From Saccharothrix saharensis (GTDB lineage: Bacteria; Actinomycetota; Actinomycetes; Mycobacteriales; Pseudonocardiaceae): a stretch of DNA of 64,000 bases. Positions within the stretch are counted from its first letter, which is position 1. Every line of letters begins with the position of its first letter. Where the stretch lies: positions 868,001-932,000 of the forward strand of contig NZ_VFPP01000001.1 of assembly GCF_006716745.1 (NCBI RefSeq), given 5' to 3'. Positions 17,346-26,015 of this stretch are shown here, piece after piece. A program made the position numbers and the translations under genes. The notes under the pieces are model-generated. The model worked only from the letters and a program-made list of their open reading frames with translations, had not been told where the DNA came from and did not search any database.

Positions 17346-18259
17346 CCGCACGCGTCGCCGAGCGCTACGTCGAGGACATCATCAAGCTCCACGACCGGAT
17401 GACGATCGGCAGGCTGCGCGACTCGGTGGACGGCGAGCCGATCCACGTGTTCGACCCGGGAGACGGGCTCGTCACCCTCTCGGTGCGGGAGTCGCAGCTA
17501 CCCGACCGGTACCTGCGCTGCCTGCTGGGTTTCCGGCTCGCCCAGTACGTGCGGCTGGGCTGGATCAGCCCGGAGATCGTGTTCCGGCGGGCCCTGTTCC
17601 ACGAGGAGCTGCGCTCGCGGGCCGGCGGTGAGAACACGCACACCGTGACCCTGTGCTCCGCCACCGGCAAGGTCCGCGGGTACGTCGGGCTGAGCGGTTC
17701 GAAGGACGTGCGGCCCCTGCCGTTGGACTCCGCGGACCGCGAGCGGTTCCCCACGGAGGCCGCCCACCGGGTGGACCTGCTCGCCGCGCGGGCCGCTCCC
17801 GGCTGGACCGTCCACCACGTGTTCGAGGTCAAGCGCTTCCTGCGCGACCAAGCCATGCCACCCGGCCCGGCCGCGACCAGGGTGCCGTGGCACGTGGTGC
17901 TGGGGTTCGGTCGAACCCTGCTGCGGTTGGGGGGACCGGATCGGCGGGTGCTGGTGGTGGGCGACGCCAAGGAGCGGGTCGCGATGCGGCACCTGGAGCT
18001 GATGGGTCTCGATCTGGAGGTGGTGCACGGCACGTCGCCGTCCCTGCCGCGCACCGACCCGAACTGGCCGATCTACGCGCAGGAGAACCTGGCCAAGCCG
18101 TTCGTCGGCGCCGTCCCGCCGTCCTATGCGGACGACGTGCGAACCATCGAGGAGCACCTGTCGTACCACCCCGGCGAGGAGCCGGTGCGAGCGTTGATCA
18201 GCAAGCTGTGGCAGCGCAGGCGTGCGGCCGCGGCGGCGAAGGGGGGAGCAGTCCGATGA
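17342..18259 (+). CDS. Putative N-acyltransferase (LuxI/FeeM-like GNAT fold candidate)
   Basis: A 305-residue protein, GTGA-overlapped with the dehydrogenase. No family is certain. Several parts match the pattern of LuxI/FeeM-type acyltransferases, which take acyl from ACP to an amine: an Arg-rich recognition stretch (FHEELRSRAG), HHVFEVKRFLRD (compare the WExSRF motif), a helix GFGRTLLRLG, and the strand-loop VLVVGDAKERVAMRHLELMG before EVVHG. If right, it would acylate an amino acid or amine with a chain from the cluster ACP. The alternative is an unrelated alpha/beta protein of unknown role. Followed directly, with ATGA overlap, by the ThiF-like gene. Confidence 0.5.
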   Translation: MTARVAERYVEDIIKLHDRMTIGRLRDSVDGEPIHVFDPGDGLVTLSVRESQLPDRYLRCLLGFRLAQYVRLGWISPEIVFRRALFHEELRSRAGGENTHTVTLCSATGKVRGYVGLSGSKDVRPLPLDSADRERFPTEAAHRVDLLAARAAPGWTVHHVFEVKRFLRDQAMPPGPAATRVPWHVVLGFGRTLLRLGGPDRRVLVVGDAKERVAMRHLELMGLDLEVVHGTSPSLPRTDPNWPIYAQENLAKPFVGAVPPSYADDVRTIEEHLSYHPGEEPVRALISKLWQRRRAAAAAKGGAVR

Positions 18260-19182
18260 CATCCGATGCGGTCGCCACCACCACGGTCGGCGACCTGTCA
18301 CCCGAGGACTTCTACGCCGAGCTCACCAGGCGCAACGCGGGCCTGGTCAGCCCGGCCCAGCAGGCGGCGCTGCGGCACGGGACGGTGCTCGTCGCCGGGT
18401 GCGGCTCGGTGGGCGGCGCGGCGGTGCAGCCGCTCACCCGGCTCGGCGCCCAGCGGTTCCTGCTGGCGGACCCCGGCCTGTTCGAGCTGAACAACCTCAA
18501 CCGCCAACCGGCGACCGTGCGCGACCTGGACCGGAACAAGGCGGAGGTGGCGGGCGAGCGGATCCTGGAGATCAACCCGCACGCCCGCGTGCGGGTGTTC
18601 CCCGAGGGCGTCACGCGGGACAACGTCGACGAACTGACCGCGACGTGCGGGGCGATCGTCGACGGGGTGGACGTGACCACGCCGTCCGGTCTGCAGGCGA
18701 AGTTCCTGCTGCACGAGTGGGCGCTGCGCCGCCGGGTGCCGCTGATCACCGGGTGGGACATGGCCGGCGTGCAGTACCTGCAGTGCTACGACTACCGGGA
18801 GGTGACCGCGGAGTTCGGCGGGCGCATCACGCGTTCGGACGTGGACACGCTGAACGTGTGGGAGCTGATCCTGCGCATGATCCCCATGCGCCGCATCCCA
18901 CCGGAAATGCTCGCCGACGTGAGCCCGAACCTGCGCAACCCGGACTACAGCGTGCCGCAGCTGGTGTACGCGGCACTGATGTTCGGTGCCTTCAGCGCAC
19001 ACGTGGTGGCCCGGCTGATGGCCGGCGAACGCGTCAACGACGAGGTGGTGTTCGACCTGCACCGCGCGGTCAGGCTGCCGCCGGAGGCGTGGCGGACGCG
19101 TGCCCGGTGGCCGATCGAGGCGTGGCGCATGGCGGTGGCGCGGCGGCGGCTGGCCAAGGCACTGGCCCGGCAGCCCTCGTGA
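18256..19182 (+). CDS. ThiF/E1-like adenylyltransferase
   Basis: A 308-residue E1-like (ThiF/MoeB/HesA superfamily) enzyme. The nucleotide-binding loop reads VLVAGCGSVGGAAV near residues 47-60, followed by LADPGLFELNNLNRQ with the conserved Asp and NxNRQ that bind ATP and Mg, and a crossover segment VDGVDVTTPSG. No paired zinc-binding CxxC motifs are seen, as in shorter biosynthetic members. These enzymes adenylate a carboxylate. No ubiquitin-like or sulfur-carrier protein is encoded nearby, so the substrate may be a small-molecule carboxylate or a peptide. It ends the SCP2-dehydrogenase-acyltransferase operon. Confidence 0.82.
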   Translation: MTSDAVATTTVGDLSPEDFYAELTRRNAGLVSPAQQAALRHGTVLVAGCGSVGGAAVQPLTRLGAQRFLLADPGLFELNNLNRQPATVRDLDRNKAEVAGERILEINPHARVRVFPEGVTRDNVDELTATCGAIVDGVDVTTPSGLQAKFLLHEWALRRRVPLITGWDMAGVQYLQCYDYREVTAEFGGRITRSDVDTLNVWELILRMIPMRRIPPEMLADVSPNLRNPDYSVPQLVYAALMFGAFSAHVVARLMAGERVNDEVVFDLHRAVRLPPEAWRTRARWPIEAWRMAVARRRLAKALARQPS

Positions 19183-19366
19183 CCGGGGCGCGGGCGTGGG
19201 GCCCGGCGGCGAGGAGGAGTCGGGTGCGGTCATCGGGCGGAACGGCCTGCGCGGGCGGGCTCGGTGGGGTGCTCGATCGGCTCGGGGTGGCCGGGACCGC
19301 GGCGGGCCCACTCGCCGTCGCGGTCCCGGCCGGGCACCCGCACTCCCCCGGAGGACGGCGACGGGT

Positions 19367-19804
19367 TCACGTCCGCGCGGCGGTCGCGGCTCGGCGCCCG
19401 ACGCCGGTCAGCGCCCGGACGTCGTCGGCGGACAGGCGGCTGGTCAAGGCACGTTGCAGCGCCGAGGCGAAGTCCTCCTGCGCCCGGCGGCGCAGCTCGA
19501 ACCCCTCCTCGGTCAGCCGGACCTCGGTCGCCCTGGCGTCCGACGGCGAGGAGGTCCGGATCACCAGACCGCGTTCCTCCATCGTGTGCAGCACCCGGCA
19601 CACCCTCGACGCGCTGAGCGCCACCGCCGCGGAGATGTCGAGGACGCGGCTGGGCTTCGCCCCCGTCGCGATGGCGCGCAGCACCTCCAGCCAGCTCAGC
19701 GACAGGCCGTGTGCGCGCACCAGCACCTCGTCCAACTCGGTGGCGATGTCGTGCTGCAGGCGGGTCAGCACCCACCAGGCGTCGTCGGCGGCAGTGTCGT
19801 CCAC
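19367..19804 (-). CDS. MarR-family transcriptional repressor
   Basis: A 145-residue winged-helix regulator: LDISAAVALSASRVCRVLHTM is the recognition region and RTSSPSDARATEVRLTEEG the wing with the conserved DxR. The GTG at 19804 is chosen over one at 19876, which would translate through a perfect palindromic operator. A minus-strand TAGACT box ends 7 nt before the GTG, so the message is probably leaderless. It is divergent from the MFS exporter, with two identical palindromes between them, and likely represses both until a ligand (perhaps the cluster product) binds. Confidence 0.85.
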   Translation of the reverse strand: MDDTAADDAWWVLTRLQHDIATELDEVLVRAHGLSLSWLEVLRAIATGAKPSRVLDISAAVALSASRVCRVLHTMEERGLVIRTSSPSDARATEVRLTEEGFELRRRAQEDFASALQRALTSRLSADDVRALTGVGRRAATAART

Positions 19805-19821
19805 CCGGAGGAGTCTAGGAG

Positions 19822-19851
19822 TTGATCGGTGCGCGCGCACACATCTAGGGT
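19822..19851 (+). promoter_or_regulatory. Promoter for the MFS exporter-amidase operon
   Basis: TTGATC (19822-19827) and TAGGGT (19846-19851) are separated by 18 bp. The first palindromic operator lies in the spacer and the second just after the predicted start site, an arrangement suited to repression by MarR. Confidence 0.5.
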
Positions 19852-19876
19852 CCCCCTCGGATAAGTGCGCGCGCAC
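19829..19876. promoter_or_regulatory. Twin MarR operators GTGCGCGCGCAC
   Basis: The perfect 12-bp palindrome GTGCGCGCGCAC occurs at 19829-19840 and again at 19865-19876, with start-to-start spacing of 36 bp. Both lie between the divergent MarR and MFS genes and overlap their predicted promoters. Identical copies in so short a region are strong evidence for operator sites. Confidence 0.75.
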
Positions 19877-19926
19877 CTATTCCGCCGGGGTGTCGGCGGG
19901 CGGCGCGCCGACCCGAAGGGGGAACC

Positions 19927-21393
19927 GTGACCGACCCGCAGAACTCAGCCACGACCGCGCCGCCGGGATCAGCCGCCCACCCACGCCGCTGGGCGATCCT
20001 GGCCGTGGTCGCGGCCGCCCAGTTCGTGGTCCTGCTCGACTCGACCGTGGTGAACGTGGCGCTGCCGTCCATCGGCGCCGACCTCGGCGCGTCGACCAGC
20101 GACCAGCAGTGGGTCGTGGACGTCTACCTGCTGACGTTCGCGGGACTGCTGCTGTTCGGCGGCCGGTGCGCCGACCTGCTGGGCAGGCGGCGGGTGTTCC
20201 TCGTCGGGCTCACCGTGTTCGCGGTGTCCTCCCTGGCGTGCGGCCTGGCCGACTCGCCGACCGCGTTGATCGTCGCGCGAGCCTTCCAGGGCGCGGGCGC
20301 CGCGGTCCTCTCCCCCTCCGCGCTGTCGATCGTGGTGACGACCTTCACCGACCCGCGGGAGCGGCGGACGGCGCTGTCGGCGTGGGGCGGGTTGGCGGTG
20401 CTCGGCGGCACGTTCGGCGTGGTCTTCGGCGGCCTGGTCGTCGCGACGTTGAGCTGGAGCTGGGCCTTCTACGTCAACCTGCCGATCGCGCTGGCCGCGT
20501 TCGTCGCGGCCCTGGTCCTGATCCCCGCGGACCCGGCCCGGAGTGCGGCGCCCCGCCGCTCCTTCGACGCCGGCGGCGCGCTCATCGCGACCGCCGCGCT
20601 GCTGCTGCTGATCCACGGCATGATCGGTACGACCGAGCACGGGTGGTCCTCGGTCGCGACGCTGGGCCCGATCGCGGGTGCGCTGCTGCTGTTCGCCGTC
20701 TTGGCGCTGGTCGAGTCGCGGGTCCGCGACCCGTTGATGCCGCCGCGGCTCTTCCGCCGTGCCGGACTGCTCGTGGGCGGCGTCGGGTTGTCGCTGACCT
20801 GGGCCGGGCAGATCTCGGTGTTCTACATGGTCAGCGTCTACCAGCAGCGGGTGCTGGGCTTCACGGCGTTCGAGGCCGGGCTGGGAATGCTGGCGATGGG
20901 GCTGCCCGCGCTGGCCGTGGTCGCCGTGCTGCCGCGGTTGATCGGGCGCGTCGGCGCGCCGGGTGCGTACGTGGTGGGCAGCGCCCTGGTAATGGTCGGC
21001 ACGGCGCTCCTGGTGCGGCTGCCCGTGGACGGCAGCTTCCCGGTCGACCTGCTGCCCGGGCTGGCGATCATGGGTTTCGGCCTGCCGTGCTGCTTCGTCT
21101 CGCTGACCGCGCTGGGCGTGTCGGCCGCGCCGCCCGCCGACTCCGGCGTGGCTTCGGGCCTGCTCAACACGTTCAGCCAGACCGGTGCGGCACTCGGCGT
21201 GGCCACCCTGGTGACGGTCGCGGCGACGCGGACCGCCGACCTCGCGGAGTCGGGACGACCCGTCGCCGACTCGCTGACCGCCGGCTTCCGCTTCGGCTTC
21301 GGCTTCGCGACCGCGGTCGCCGCGGCCAACCTCCTGCTCGGGCTCTTGGCGCTCGTGCGGGCGCGCAGGCGGGCGGCGGCCACCTCGACCTGA
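19927..21393 (+). CDS. MFS drug exporter (DHA2 family, 14 TM)
   Basis: A 488-residue proton-coupled exporter of the EmrB/QacA type. Motif C-like LLDSTVVNVALPSIG lies in the first helix, GGRCADLLGRRRVFLVG is motif A, and about 14 hydrophobic segments follow. The GTG start is preceded by GAAGGGGGAA. Paired with the divergent MarR gene, it most likely exports the product of the surrounding cluster and gives self-resistance. The amidase gene starts 20 bp downstream, so they are probably co-transcribed. Confidence 0.9.
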   Translation: MTDPQNSATTAPPGSAAHPRRWAILAVVAAAQFVVLLDSTVVNVALPSIGADLGASTSDQQWVVDVYLLTFAGLLLFGGRCADLLGRRRVFLVGLTVFAVSSLACGLADSPTALIVARAFQGAGAAVLSPSALSIVVTTFTDPRERRTALSAWGGLAVLGGTFGVVFGGLVVATLSWSWAFYVNLPIALAAFVAALVLIPADPARSAAPRRSFDAGGALIATAALLLLIHGMIGTTEHGWSSVATLGPIAGALLLFAVLALVESRVRDPLMPPRLFRRAGLLVGGVGLSLTWAGQISVFYMVSVYQQRVLGFTAFEAGLGMLAMGLPALAVVAVLPRLIGRVGAPGAYVVGSALVMVGTALLVRLPVDGSFPVDLLPGLAIMGFGLPCCFVSLTALGVSAAPPADSGVASGLLNTFSQTGAALGVATLVTVAATRTADLAESGRPVADSLTAGFRFGFGFATAVAAANLLLGLLALVRARRRAAATST

Positions 21394-21412
21394 CCCCGGA
21401 GGGGGACGCACC

Positions 21413-22804
21413 ATGACGCAACCGCACGAGTTGACCGCGCTGGAGCAGGCCCGGGCGGTGCGCGACGGACAGCTCACGCCCTTCGAGCTCGTCGAGCACC
21501 ACCTGGACCGCATCGATCGGCTCGACGGTGAGGTCGGCGCCTACCTCGCCGTCACCGCCGACCGGGCGCGGGCCGAGGCCGCCGCGGCGCTGGTGGCCCT
21601 GCGCGACGGCGAGGACGTGTCCCCCCTGCACGGCGTGCCGATCGCGGTCAAGGACAACGTGGCGGTGGCGGGCGTGCGCTTCACCTCCGGGTCGGCCGCG
21701 CACGCCGATCGCGTGGCCGAGCACGACGACGACGTGGTGGTGAGGTTGCGCCGGTCCGGCATGGCGCTGCTCGGCAAGACGAACCTGGGCGAGTTCGCCC
21801 TGCCCTGCTACACCGAGAACGCCATCGCGCCGCCGACGCGCAACCCGTGGGACCCCCGGCGCACGCCGGGCGGCTCCAGCGGCGGGTCGGCGGCCGCCGT
21901 GGCGGCGGGCCTGGCGCCGCTCGCGCACGGCACCGACCTGGGCGGCTCGATCCGCATCCCGGCCTCGGCGTGCGGCCTGGTCGGTGTCAAGCCCAGCCGC
22001 GGGCTGGTGGACGACGGCACCGGCCCGGACCCGTTCGGCCTGTCCGTCGACGGACCGCTCGCGCGCACCGTCGGGGACGCCGCGGCGCTGCTCGACGTGC
22101 TGGCGGGCGCGGCACCCGGCGGCCCGCGGGCGGGCTCGTTGCTCGACCACGCCCGCCGCGACCCCGGTCGGCTGCGGATCGCCGCCATGGCCACGCCGAT
22201 GGTGCCGGATGTCGAACCGCACCCCGACTGCGTGGCCGCGCACCGCACGACCGGTGAGCTGCTGGAGCAGCTGGGCCACCACGTCGACGAGGTGGTGGTT
22301 CCCGCGGACTACGCGCTGGTGGAGGCGTTCGGCGCGGTGCTGGCGGTCGTCGCCGCGCTGCCGCCGGTGGCGGACGAGGACGCGACCATGCCGTTCACCC
22401 GCTACCTGCGGGAGCTGTCCGGCGGGGTGACCGGGGTGCGGCTGGCGCGGGCGGTCGGGGCGTTCCGGCTGGCCGGCAGACGCCTCGCGCGCGAGCTGTA
22501 CGGCCACTACGACGTGGTGCTGAGCCCGACGCTGGCCGAACCGCCCGGCATCCTCGGCTCGTTGCGCGACGACGCCGATCCGGCGGCCGAGTTCGGGCGG
22601 ATGGCCGCGTTCATGCCGTACACGGCCCTGGCGAACATCTGCGGCCTGCCGAGCGTCAACGTGCCGGGCTGCTGGAACGACGAGGGCCTGCCGATCGGCG
22701 TGATGCTCACGGGCCGGCACGGCGAGGACGCCACGCTGATCGCCTTGGCGGCGCGGCTGGAGTCGGCGCGCCCGTGGTCGGGCCGGACCGCCGCGCCCCG
22801 ATGA
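21413..22804 (+). CDS. Amidase-signature hydrolase
   Basis: A 463-residue amidase-signature enzyme. The Ser-cisSer-Lys triad is complete: K80 (GVPIAVKDN), S155 (TPGGSSGGS) and S179 (GTDLGGSIRIP). The spacings of 75 and 24 residues equal those of characterised family members. It hydrolyses or transfers an amide, or acts on an ester. As part of the exporter operon it may trim or activate an N-acylated product, or detoxify it; the substrate is not deducible. The ATG follows GGAGGGGG. It ends 2 bp before the convergent hotdog gene. Confidence 0.9.
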   Translation: MTQPHELTALEQARAVRDGQLTPFELVEHHLDRIDRLDGEVGAYLAVTADRARAEAAAALVALRDGEDVSPLHGVPIAVKDNVAVAGVRFTSGSAAHADRVAEHDDDVVVRLRRSGMALLGKTNLGEFALPCYTENAIAPPTRNPWDPRRTPGGSSGGSAAAVAAGLAPLAHGTDLGGSIRIPASACGLVGVKPSRGLVDDGTGPDPFGLSVDGPLARTVGDAAALLDVLAGAAPGGPRAGSLLDHARRDPGRLRIAAMATPMVPDVEPHPDCVAAHRTTGELLEQLGHHVDEVVVPADYALVEAFGAVLAVVAALPPVADEDATMPFTRYLRELSGGVTGVRLARAVGAFRLAGRRLARELYGHYDVVLSPTLAEPPGILGSLRDDADPAAEFGRMAAFMPYTALANICGLPSVNVPGCWNDEGLPIGVMLTGRHGEDATLIALAARLESARPWSGRTAAPR

Positions 22805-22806
22805 GG

Positions 22807-23265
22807 TCAGGCGCGCAGCTCGGTGGCGGCGCGCGAGGTCGTCACCACCCGGCCGACCGTCATCACCACCTGCTCGTCCACCACCGACCGCCCGCCGAAC
22901 ACGGTGGTCGGTCCCGCGGCCGACAGCAGCCGCACTTCGTGCCGGACGACGCAGCCGGGCGTGACCGGGTGGTGGAACCCGACGTCAGCGATGGCGCCGA
23001 ACAGGACCACGGCCCCCGTCGTGGCAGCCGGGTCCGGCTCACCCCAGCGCGCCAGCAGCACGGCGGCCTGGCACCACGACTCGACCAGCAGGGTCGACGG
23101 GTAGTCGACCGGGTCACCCGGCGCGAGGTCGGTGTAGCAGGGTTCGTTGACACTGACCGCCTTGACCGCCGTCAGCGACTTCCCCGGCACGACCTCCACC
23201 ACCCGGTCCACCAGCAGGACCGGGTGGCGGTGCGGGAGGATCCGGATCACATCGGCGGCGCTCAC
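22807..23265 (-). CDS. FabZ-like hotdog protein lacking the catalytic His
   Basis: A 152-residue hotdog-fold protein with a clear FabZ-type start (ILPHRHPVLLVDRVVEV, EPGK-like loop, VSVNEPCY). Where FabZ has the catalytic HFPGxP motif it reads LAPGDPVDYPSTLLVE: the His is replaced by Leu 47 while the helix Glu (E62) remains. It is therefore probably inactive alone and may pair with the His-containing hotdog protein encoded just upstream, with which it overlaps by GTGA. It is the last gene of the ACP-KAS operon. Confidence 0.8.
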   Translation of the reverse strand: MSAADVIRILPHRHPVLLVDRVVEVVPGKSLTAVKAVSVNEPCYTDLAPGDPVDYPSTLLVESWCQAAVLLARWGEPDPAATTGAVVLFGAIADVGFHHPVTPGCVVRHEVRLLSAAGPTTVFGGRSVVDEQVVMTVGRVVTTSRAATELRA

Positions 23266-23696
23266 GTCGTCGTCCTCTCCGTCGACCCGTGCCCGACCTC
23301 GTACCGCAGCCTCACGCGGGCGACCGGGCCTTCCGGGCCGGCGATCGCCACGTCGCAGCGCAGGGTCGAGGCGTCGGCGCCGGGTCGCCACTCCAGTCGC
23401 GCGGTCAGCTCCGCGCCCGGCGGCACGGGAGCCAGGAACCTCGCCTGCTCGACGGCGGCCCACCGCGCGGCGGCCCCGTCCGGACCCGGGAGGGTCGCGT
23501 GAGCCGCGCGGTGGGCGAACTCGACCAACGACACGCCCGGGAGGATCGGGAAACCCGGGTAGTGCCCGGCGAACACCGGGTCGGCCGGGTCGACCACCGT
23601 CCTCGCGACGGTGGTCGACCCGGTGCGCTCGACCACTTCGACGGCCGGGCCGCGCCGGTCCAGGAAGCCGCGGGCCCGCTGCGCACGATCGGCCAC
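23262..23696 (-). CDS. FabA/FabZ-like beta-hydroxyacyl-ACP dehydratase
   Basis: A 144-residue hotdog protein with the dehydratase motif GHYPGFPILPGVSLVE. The catalytic pair H45 and E59 have the usual 14-residue spacing. It would dehydrate a 3-hydroxyacyl chain on the cluster ACP. The GTG start lies 3 bp after the KAS III stop, and its own stop overlaps the next hotdog start, so the two hotdog proteins are made together and could form a heterodimer with one active site type. Confidence 0.82.
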   Translation of the reverse strand: MADRAQRARGFLDRRGPAVEVVERTGSTTVARTVVDPADPVFAGHYPGFPILPGVSLVEFAHRAAHATLPGPDGAAARWAAVEQARFLAPVPPGAELTARLEWRPGADASTLRCDVAIAGPEGPVARVRLRYEVGHGSTERTTT

Positions 23697-23699
23697 CGG

Positions 23700-24725
23700 T
23701 CAGCTCCCCGCCGGCACGAACGTGCCGAAGCTCGCGACGGCGTCCGGCCACGCCAGGGTGACCGCACCCCAGGTCAACCCGCCGCCGAAGGCCACCGCCA
23801 AGACCTGGTCGCCCGCCTTCACCCGGCCGTCGGCCGCCGCCTGCGCCAGCAACACCGGGATCGACGCGGCGGCGGTGTTGCCGACCTCGTCGAGGTTGGC
23901 CAGCACCCTGTCCTCGGGCACCCCCAGGCGGTGCGCCACCGCCGCGCAGATGCGCATGTTGGCCTGGTGCGGCGCGAGGTGGTCGATGTCGCCGACGGTC
24001 AGCCCCGCACGGGCCAGCGCGTCGAGGGAAACCTCCGCCATGCGCTCGACGGCCTGCCGGAAGACCTCCTTGCCGCGCATCTTGAAGTAGTGCTCGCCAG
24101 GGGCGGCGGCCAGGCCGGAGGACCGCTGCCGCGACCCGCCGGCCGGGATCTGGATCAGGTCGGCGCCGATGCCGTCGCTGCCGAGCACGCACGGGCCCAC
24201 CGCGCCCGGCGCTCCTGGTCCGGCCGCGCCGAGCACCACCGCCCCCGCACCGTCGCCGAAGATCACGGCCGTGCCCCGGTCCTGCGGGTCGAGGATGGTG
24301 GAGAAGGTCTCCGCCGCGATCAGCAGCACGGTGCGCGCCGCGCCGCTGGCGATCAGGCCCACGCCGTTGGCCAAGCCGTAGAGGAACCCGGTGCACACCG
24401 CGGCCACGTCGTGGGCCGGCGTGCCCACCAGGCCCAGCCTGGCCGCCACCTCGGGGGCCACCGCGGGGCACAGCCGGTCGGGTGTCGTGGTGGCCACGAT
24501 CACCGCGTCCACAGTGGACACACCCGCCGAGCGCAGGGCCCGTGCGCCGGCGTCGACCGCGAGGTCCGACGTGGCCGTGCCAGGCTCGACCCACCGCCGG
24601 GCACCGATGCCGGTGCGCGACCGGATCCACTCGTCCGACGTGTCGAGCCGGGTGGCCAGGTCGTCGTTGGTGACCACCCGGCCCGGCAGGCTGCCGCCCA
24701 CGCCGAGCACCACCGCTCCGGTCAT
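23700..24725 (-). CDS. Ketoacyl-ACP synthase III (FabH-like)
   Basis: A 341-residue KAS III with all catalytic residues: C111 (AAVCTGFLYGL), H253 (APHQANMRI) and N283 (VGNTAAAS). It would condense a CoA-linked starter with malonyl-ACP to prime chain growth. The ATG at 24725 aligns with FabH starts and has GGGGAG upstream; an ATG 33 nt earlier is possible. It lies in the operon ACP - KAS II - KAS III - two hotdog proteins. A ketoreductase gene is not present in the cluster, so the fatty-acid FabG may be borrowed. Confidence 0.9.
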   Translation of the reverse strand: MTGAVVLGVGGSLPGRVVTNDDLATRLDTSDEWIRSRTGIGARRWVEPGTATSDLAVDAGARALRSAGVSTVDAVIVATTTPDRLCPAVAPEVAARLGLVGTPAHDVAAVCTGFLYGLANGVGLIASGAARTVLLIAAETFSTILDPQDRGTAVIFGDGAGAVVLGAAGPGAPGAVGPCVLGSDGIGADLIQIPAGGSRQRSSGLAAAPGEHYFKMRGKEVFRQAVERMAEVSLDALARAGLTVGDIDHLAPHQANMRICAAVAHRLGVPEDRVLANLDEVGNTAAASIPVLLAQAAADGRVKAGDQVLAVAFGGGLTWGAVTLAWPDAVASFGTFVPAGS

Positions 24726-24797
24726 CGGGCCGTCTCCCCGCGCGGTGCGGTCGACCATGTCGTGATCATCCTGTCGTCCCCCTTCAGCACGAGCCGC

Positions 24798-26015
24798 TCA
24801 CGGCTTCGCGATGGCGAGCACCGCGTTCTGCCCACCGAATCCGAACGAGTTGCTCAGCACGAGGTCGAGCGCGCGCGGGACCTCCGCGGTCGCCACGTCG
24901 ATCTCCAACCGCGGGTCGAGCGTGTCGAGGTTCGCGGTCGGCGGAACGAGGCCGTGCTCGACCGAGAGCACCGAGAAGGCCGCCTCGGCCGCGCCCGCAG
25001 CGCCCAGCAGGTGCCCGGTCACGCCCTTGGTCGAGGTGACCAGCGGTTTGCCGGGCAGCAGCTCGGCCAGCAACCGCCCTTCCACCAGGTCGTTCAGGGG
25101 CGTCGACGTGCCGTGCGCGTTGACGTGGTCGACGTCGCCGGGTGCGGCGTCCGCGTCGACCAACGCCCCGAGCAACGCCGTCCGCACACCGCGTCCCCGC
25201 GGATGCGGGTTCGTGATGTGGTGCGCGTCGGCGCTCGCCCCGTAGCCGACGATCCGCGCCCGCACGCGCCTGCCCTCGGCCCGCGCGTCCCGGGCGCGTT
25301 GCAGCACCAGCACGGCCGCGCCTTCACCGGCGACGAACCCGTCCCGCCCGGCGTCGAACGGGCGCGACGCCGCGGCCGGGTCCTCCGTGGTGGACAACGC
25401 TCCCATGCGGGCGAATCCCGCCATGGTCAGCGGGTTGAGCAGCGCCTCGGCACCGCCCGCCAGCACCACGTCGCACCGCCCCGCGGTGAGCAGGTCGCAC
25501 GCCGTGCCGATGGCGGTGGCGCCGGACGCGCAGGCGGTCGACACCACCAGATTCGGACCCAGCACGCCGAGGTCCATCGCGACCTGCCCCGCCACCATGT
25601 TCGGCAGGTGCATCGGCAGCAGCAGCGGCGACACGCCCGCGGCGCCCTCGCGGACCAGCACACCGTGCTGCCGCTCGAAGGTCTCGCCACCGCCGGACGC
25701 GGTGCCGATCACCACGCCCACCCGCATCGGGTCCCAGGCGTCGGCACCGAAGCCCGCGTCCGCGACCGCCTCGCGGGCCGCGACGAGCGCGAGCTGCGCG
25801 AACCGGTCGAGCCGCACCGCCCGACGGGCGCCGAGAAGCGCGTCGGCGTCGAAGTCCGGGACGCGGCAGGAGATCGACACCTCGTTCGCGGCGAGCGCCG
25901 GGTCGTGGGCCGCGGTCGAGCGGCCCGCACGCACCGCGGCCCAGCTCGCCTCGACGCCCACCCCGCCCGGCGTCACCAGGCCCAGCCCGGTGACGGCGAT
26001 GTCGAGCCCGCTCAC
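24798..26015 (-). CDS. Ketoacyl-ACP synthase II (FabF-like elongating KS)
   Basis: A 405-residue elongating ketosynthase with the intact triad C162 (STACASGATAIG), H301 (NAHGTSTPLND) and H335, plus K330 (STKGVTGHLLGAAGA). No chain-length-factor partner gene is present, so it acts as a FabF-like homodimer rather than as a type II PKS KS-CLF pair. The GTG start overlaps the ACP stop (GTGA). With KAS III, ACP and the dehydratases it forms a self-contained chain-building set. Confidence 0.9.
   Translation of the reverse strand: MSGLDIAVTGLGLVTPGGVGVEASWAAVRAGRSTAAHDPALAANEVSISCRVPDFDADALLGARRAVRLDRFAQLALVAAREAVADAGFGADAWDPMRVGVVIGTASGGGETFERQHGVLVREGAAGVSPLLLPMHLPNMVAGQVAMDLGVLGPNLVVSTACASGATAIGTACDLLTAGRCDVVLAGGAEALLNPLTMAGFARMGALSTTEDPAAASRPFDAGRDGFVAGEGAAVLVLQRARDARAEGRRVRARIVGYGASADAHHITNPHPRGRGVRTALLGALVDADAAPGDVDHVNAHGTSTPLNDLVEGRLLAELLPGKPLVTSTKGVTGHLLGAAGAAEAAFSVLSVEHGLVPPTANLDTLDPRLEIDVATAEVPRALDLVLSNSFGFGGQNAVLAIAKP

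Noticed and set aside
19805-19876. Longer form of the MarR protein starting at the GTG at 19876
   Set aside because: It would translate through a perfect operator palindrome that also occurs a second time in the same intergenic region; the shorter start has a leaderless promoter.
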